A stretch of DNA of 8,983 nucleotides from Planctomycetota bacterium (lineage in GTDB: Bacteria; Planctomycetota; Brocadiia; SM23-32): contig JAGXLK010000062.1 of assembly GCA_018334735.1 (NCBI GenBank), positions 1-8,983 of the forward strand, written 5' to 3'. Each line of letters begins with the position of its first letter. Within the stretch, counting starts at the first letter, position 1. A model generated the notes under the pieces. The model did no database searches, was not told the DNA's origin, and was given only the letters and a program-made list of their open reading frames with translations. Positions 5,619-8,983 of the stretch are shown here, piece after piece. The position numbers were made by a program, and so were the translations under genes.

Positions 5619-6878
5619 ATGGACGAGACCACTTGTCAGGACTCAGCTTTGAGCGCAACGGATGCGGCCATGGCAAGCGCCATCGATTCCGAAAGACAGC
5701 GGCAGCACGAACAGATTGAACTGATCGCCTCCGAGAACTACTGCAGTAAAGCCGTTCGTGAAGCGATGGGGTCAGTTCTAACAGATAAATACGCGGAGGG
5801 TTATCCGGGGGCGCGCTGGTACGGGGGATGCGAGTGGATGGACAAAGTCGAAAAACTCGCCATCGAAAGGGCGAAAAAACTCTTCGGCGCCGAGCACGCC
5901 AACGTCCAACCACATTCGGGAAGTCAGGCAAATATGGCCGTCTACATGGCCGCCGTCCGTCCGGGAACAAAAATACTTGGTATGTCGCTCGCGCACGGAG
6001 GACACCTTACCCACGGCCATAAAAACAACTTCAGCGGAGAACTCTATCAGTTTGTAAGCTACGGGGTCGATCGAAAAACCGGCATGATCGACTACGATGA
6101 AGTGCGACGAATCGCTGAAGAGAATAATCCCGGGCTCATCATCGCCGGAGCAAGCGCTTACAGCCGTGCCATAGATTACGAACAGTTCCGCGATATCGCC
6201 GACAAAGTCGGTGCTTTCCTCATGGTCGATATGGCACATATCGCCGGCCTGATCGCGGCAGATCTCCACCCCGATCCGGTCCCCCACGCCGATTTTGTCA
6301 GTTCCACAACACACAAAACGCTGCGCGGACCCCGGAGCGGGTTCATCCTGTGCAAAGAAGAACACGCTCGCCAGGTCGACGCCTCGGTATTCCCGGGAAT
6401 CCAGGGCGGACCCCTCATGCACGTCGTCGCCGCGAAAGGGGTCGGCTTTCTCGAAGCGATGAAACCCGAATTCAAAGAATACCAACAACAGTGTTTGCTC
6501 AACTCGCGCGCGATGGCTGAACACTTCATCGAACGGGGCGTCCCGCTTGTGAGCGGGGGAACTGATAACCATCTGATGCTCCTTGACCTGAGCAACCGGA
6601 ATATCACAGGCAAAGAAGTCACGGATACCCTCGCAATCGCCAATATCATAGTCAATAAAAATGCTATCCCCTTCGATCCGCGAAACCCGGCCGAAGCAAG
6701 CGGTATCAGAATCGGAACACCCGCCATCACGACGCGCGGGATGAAAGAAGATGAAGTCTGTCAGATAGCAGACTGGATCGTTGATATTCTTACCGCAAGC
6801 GATCCGGAAGCGACTGCCCGGAAAGTGCGTGGGAAAACCCAAGAACTTTCTGCCGCTTTCCCCATTCACGGTTTTTGA
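5619..6878 (+). CDS. glyA: Serine hydroxymethyltransferase
   Basis: GlyA is the pyridoxal-phosphate enzyme that interconverts serine and glycine while charging tetrahydrofolate with a one-carbon unit, feeding purine, thymidylate and methionine synthesis. The 419-residue length is typical. Visible motifs are ELIASENY (34-41), [18 protein letters not shown] (58-75), PHSGSQAN (98-105), [10 protein letters not shown] (124-133) and [11 protein letters not shown] (203-213, with the cofactor-contacting D204 and H207). The active-site [14 protein letters not shown] places the PLP lysine at K233. Near the C-terminus [14 protein letters not shown] carries the substrate carboxylate-binding arginine. The ATG has GGAG eight bases upstream and a near-consensus promoter of its own. 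No unusual substitutions were noticed beyond RWYGGCEW, where RYYGGCEY is more common. Confidence 0.97.
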   Translation: MDETTCQDSALSATDAAMASAIDSERQRQHEQIELIASENYCSKAVREAMGSVLTDKYAEGYPGARWYGGCEWMDKVEKLAIERAKKLFGAEHANVQPHSGSQANMAVYMAAVRPGTKILGMSLAHGGHLTHGHKNNFSGELYQFVSYGVDRKTGMIDYDEVRRIAEENNPGLIIAGASAYSRAIDYEQFRDIADKVGAFLMVDMAHIAGLIAADLHPDPVPHADFVSSTTHKTLRGPRSGFILCKEEHARQVDASVFPGIQGGPLMHVVAAKGVGFLEAMKPEFKEYQQQCLLNSRAMAEHFIERGVPLVSGGTDNHLMLLDLSNRNITGKEVTDTLAIANIIVNKNAIPFDPRNPAEASGIRIGTPAITTRGMKEDEVCQIADWIVDILTASDPEATARKVRGKTQELSAAFPIHGF

Positions 6879-6902
6879 AATACCCTTTCGTCAGCTCAGC
6901 CG

Positions 6903-6915
6903 TCGGGCAGCCCGA
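6903..6915 (+). repeat. Small hairpin after glyA
   Basis: TCGGG (6903-6907) and CCCGA (6911-6915) form a five-pair stem with a CAG loop, 24 nt after the glyA stop. No T-run follows, so it is at best a weak or Rho-assisted transcript end. Confidence 0.3.
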
Positions 6916-6944
6916 TAATCCACCTTTAGCCAGTGCCTCTCTCA

Positions 6945-6950
6945 TATGAT
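6945..6950 (+). promoter_or_regulatory. Weak -10-like hexamer before the oxidoreductase gene
   Basis: TATGAT lies 31 nt upstream of the oxidoreductase ATG, but no good -35 is found at normal spacing. The gene could use this or be read from the glyA promoter across the 103-nt gap. Confidence 0.2.
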
Positions 6951-6981
6951 GGCAGAACTGTCCCCCGAAAGGTGAAAATAT

Positions 6982-7974
6982 ATGAATCAAAAACTGAATG
7001 TTGCATGTTTCGGAAACAATGGACACCAGATCCTCGGGAAACTTAAAGGCCATCTCAAAGCCAGACTGGCTGCTGTCGGCAAAATCTCACCCCAACAAGT
7101 CGAGAAAAACCTTGGTTCTGAAGCCGCGTCAACAGTAAAGTTCATCGACGATCTGGATTCGATTATCAACGACGAAGAGATCGACCTGATCTCCCTGTGC
7201 TCACCTCGGCGTGACCAGCAATGCGACCACGCAATCGAATGTTTGCTCGGTGGGAAACACGTGCTGGCCGAGAAACCGGCCGCTTTCACGATCTCCCAGC
7301 TCGACAAACTGCGCGCCGTAGCCGCAGAAAGCTCCACGCATTTCCGACAAATGGGATCCTGCGGAGAAGAGAAGATTCTCGTCGCCATCCGCGAACTCGT
7401 CGACTCCGGCGAGCTGGGGGAAATTGTTCACGTCTTCGCACAAAAGAGTTATCCCTACCACGATGGTCGACCGCAAGATCGCGGAATTGATGGTGGATTG
7501 ATCCGTCAGGCCGGGATCCACGGCGTCCGGTTCATCCAGTGGGCGACGGGGCTGCGTGCAACCCGGACCTCAGGAATTGATACAACAACCGGCAACCCAA
7601 AAAAGGGCCGCCTGCAGATGGCTTCTTCCGTCTCGCTCGAACTTGAAAACGGGGCCGTCGCCTCACTCCTGTGTAATTACCTCAACCCCAACGGCATCGG
7701 CTATTGGGGTAACGACCAGCTGCGCGTATTCGGCACAAAAGGAATGGTGGAAGCAGTCGACGGATTCAACCGCTGTCGCATGATCCTGGGGGAACATGAT
7801 CCTCAACCCATACCGAACATCACGGATGAATTCCCGGATTTTTTCGACACCTATGTCGACTTCATCACCAGGGGGACTCCCATGCCCTATTCTCCGGACG
7901 ATGACCTGTATGCCCTCCAAACCGTGATCCGGAGCCAGGAAGCCGTCGATTCGGAAACCATCCTGGATATTTGA
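6982..7974 (+). CDS. Gfo/Idh/MocA-family NAD(P)-dependent oxidoreductase
   Basis: This 330-residue protein belongs to the glucose-fructose oxidoreductase / inositol dehydrogenase / MocA family, which oxidises or reduces hydroxyl groups of sugars, inositols and related compounds with NAD(P). An N-terminal Rossmann domain (about 1-125) has FGNNGHQILG at 10-19, IDLISLCSPRRDQ at 67-79 and the diagnostic GKHVLAEKP at 91-99 with catalytic K98. The C-terminal domain carries GGLIRQAGIHGVRFIQWATG (171-190), whose H180 fits the conserved catalytic histidine. The dinucleotide loop is GNNGH, short of the usual GxGxxG form. There is no signal peptide. The ATG has AAGGTGA six bases upstream. The specific substrate cannot be told from sequence. 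It runs towards a beta-propeller gene whose stop is 33 nt away, so the two are not co-transcribed here. Confidence 0.9.
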   Translation: MNQKLNVACFGNNGHQILGKLKGHLKARLAAVGKISPQQVEKNLGSEAASTVKFIDDLDSIINDEEIDLISLCSPRRDQQCDHAIECLLGGKHVLAEKPAAFTISQLDKLRAVAAESSTHFRQMGSCGEEKILVAIRELVDSGELGEIVHVFAQKSYPYHDGRPQDRGIDGGLIRQAGIHGVRFIQWATGLRATRTSGIDTTTGNPKKGRLQMASSVSLELENGAVASLLCNYLNPNGIGYWGNDQLRVFGTKGMVEAVDGFNRCRMILGEHDPQPIPNITDEFPDFFDTYVDFITRGTPMPYSPDDDLYALQTVIRSQEAVDSETILDI

Positions 7975-8007
7975 AGACACACCAAATTTATTTCCCGGCC
8001 CCACCCC

Positions 8008-8983
8008 TTAAAGAATGCCACTCAGATCAGCAACATAGACCCGCCGTGTACCATCGGCAAAACCGTTGAACGCAATCCGGCGATAATCCCGATCCCAGGC
8101 AGGATGCGGATCGACACGCAAAGCAGACTCTCCGCCCTGGTGTGAGGTCTCCGTACGAATTCGGATCAAATGTGTCTCCTCGCGTTTTCGCCGATCAATC
8201 CAGCGGATTGGAATCGTGCCATCGCCATACGCGACAGGCTCAGTGATGTATGAGTCGGTAAGAATATGGCGTCCGTCAGGATGAACCGTTGGATGACCGC
8301 TGCCCGGAGGATCGTCAAAAAGCTTCCTCACAAAAGACCCATCACACGCCGCCTCGCAGAATTTCATCCCGTCTCCGTCCATATTTAGATTGAACGAAAT
8401 CTTCTGCCCATCCGGGAAGAAATTGCTGTGATGTCCCCCTTTCTCCCAGTACTGCGCTGGAACGGCATCATGGATATCCGTGCCATCGGGGCTAAGAGTC
8501 AGCACCTCGAAATGTGTCGGCCACATGGCAAATTCCTCATGCGGGGGCGTATGCCGCAACGAAAACATCAGCCGCTGCCCGTCCGGGGTGAATTTACTGT
8601 GAAAACCATAAGTTTCGCCTCGCTCATATTCATCCATATCGATACGATCCGAACATGCTTCTATTGCCTCTCTGATCGAAATCACCATGTGCATCTCGCC
8701 GCTCTCGGTATCGGTCAGATACAACCCATCATCTTCCTTCAATCCCTGATTCCGCGCCACCAGTTCGTCCGGAATCATCACACCATATCCCGTTTGAGTC
8801 CTCCGCATGGTCGTCATATTGGCCGAAACGAGCCATTTCCCATCAGGAGAGGCCTGATAAACGCATCCCTCCAGACGCTCCCGTTCCCCGCTGACCAGAT
8901 CGAATTTGACCGCAAATGGTTCCCACGTCTCCAGGTCTACGTCATTGTAAAACAGGGTCGAATCGTCGCCGCCCCAGTTCAAA
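8008..8983 (-). CDS. TolB-like beta-propeller protein (N-terminus cut by window edge)
   Basis: About 325 codons are visible and the reading frame is open through the right edge. The apparent TTG start at 8982 is therefore an artefact and the true start lies outside. The sequence shows repeated propeller blades of the TolB/WD40-like PD40 type. Counted from that TTG these are SPDGKWLVS (45-53), HSKFTPDGQRLMF (128-140), HHSNFFPDGQKISF (184-197), HPTVHPDGRHIL (230-241) and HPAWDRDYRRIAF (293-305). Four of the five carry a histidine at the start of the strand, an arrangement that could line the propeller's central channel and bind metal or substrate, as in oligogalacturonate lyase (Pectate_lyase22 family). 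I cannot assign that activity from this fragment. The C-terminus ends VYVADLSGIL, a normal closing strand. Localisation is unknown because the N-terminus is missing. Its neighbour is a convergent sugar-type oxidoreductase, which suggests a carbohydrate context. Confidence 0.78.
   Translation of the reverse strand, partial: LNWGGDDSTLFYNDVDLETWEPFAVKFDLVSGERERLEGCVYQASPDGKWLVSANMTTMRRTQTGYGVMIPDELVARNQGLKEDDGLYLTDTESGEMHMVISIREAIEACSDRIDMDEYERGETYGFHSKFTPDGQRLMFSLRHTPPHEEFAMWPTHFEVLTLSPDGTDIHDAVPAQYWEKGGHHSNFFPDGQKISFNLNMDGDGMKFCEAACDGSFVRKLFDDPPGSGHPTVHPDGRHILTDSYITEPVAYGDGTIPIRWIDRRKREETHLIRIRTETSHQGGESALRVDPHPAWDRDYRRIAFNGFADGTRRVYVADLSGIL

Noticed and set aside
5778..6869. Minus-strand open frame of 363 codons
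   Set aside because: It lies wholly antisense to glyA, a strongly recognised gene. The long frame results from codon bias and its product has no family features.
7975..8007. Bidirectional terminator between the convergent genes
   Set aside because: The 33-nt gap has no inverted repeat or flanking T and A runs of the required form.
1..8983. CRISPR array, tRNA genes, insertion sequences or prophage
   Set aside because: No regularly spaced repeats, cloverleaf-like segments, transposase motifs or terminal inverted repeats were seen on reading both strands.

Overview
The window is a chromosomal stretch of a Gram-negative-type bacterium. It has moderate base composition, good Shine-Dalgarno sequences and recognisable sigma70-like promoters. 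The outer-membrane sugar gene kdsA points to a lipopolysaccharide-bearing cell. Ordinary housekeeping genes sit beside a Gfo/Idh/MocA oxidoreductase and a TolB-like beta-propeller protein. That pairing is common in carbohydrate-degrading lineages such as Planctomycetota, Verrucomicrobiota and Lentisphaerota, so a PVC-type or similar environmental bacterium is plausible. The phylum is an inference and is not proven by anything in the window. No tRNA, rRNA, CRISPR array, insertion sequence or phage gene was found.

Layout. Positions 1-3656 form a leftward gene cluster. In transcription order it holds a TPR protein with two RNA-polymerase-alpha-CTD-like domains (3656-2328), ruvA (2321-1743), ruvB (1727-678) and, after a 189-nt gap, queH (488 to beyond the left edge). 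The first three genes are separated by only 6 and 15 nt and are almost certainly one operon. RuvA and RuvB form the Holliday-junction branch-migration motor. QueH catalyses the last step of queuosine synthesis in tRNA. No ruvC is present in the window.

Positions 3657-4000 are a 344-nt divergent intergenic region. It carries a good promoter for kdsA, a weaker possible promoter for the leftward operon and a hairpin with a T-run. Rightward from it run kdsA (metal-dependent class), nadD (NAD synthesis) and glyA (serine/glycine/one-carbon metabolism). Two tandem hairpins lie between kdsA and nadD, and glyA has its own near-consensus promoter immediately after nadD. A Gfo/Idh/MocA oxidoreductase follows (6982-7974). 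It converges on a leftward beta-propeller gene (8008 to beyond the right edge) that is cut by the window end.

The most unusual item is the TPR protein ending in two closely similar alpha-CTD-like helix-hairpin-helix domains and encoded directly ahead of ruvAB. It looks like a TPR scaffold with two potential DNA- or polymerase-contacting modules, placed where a link between transcription and recombination could be tested. Everything else is conventional, with some noteworthy regulatory structure.
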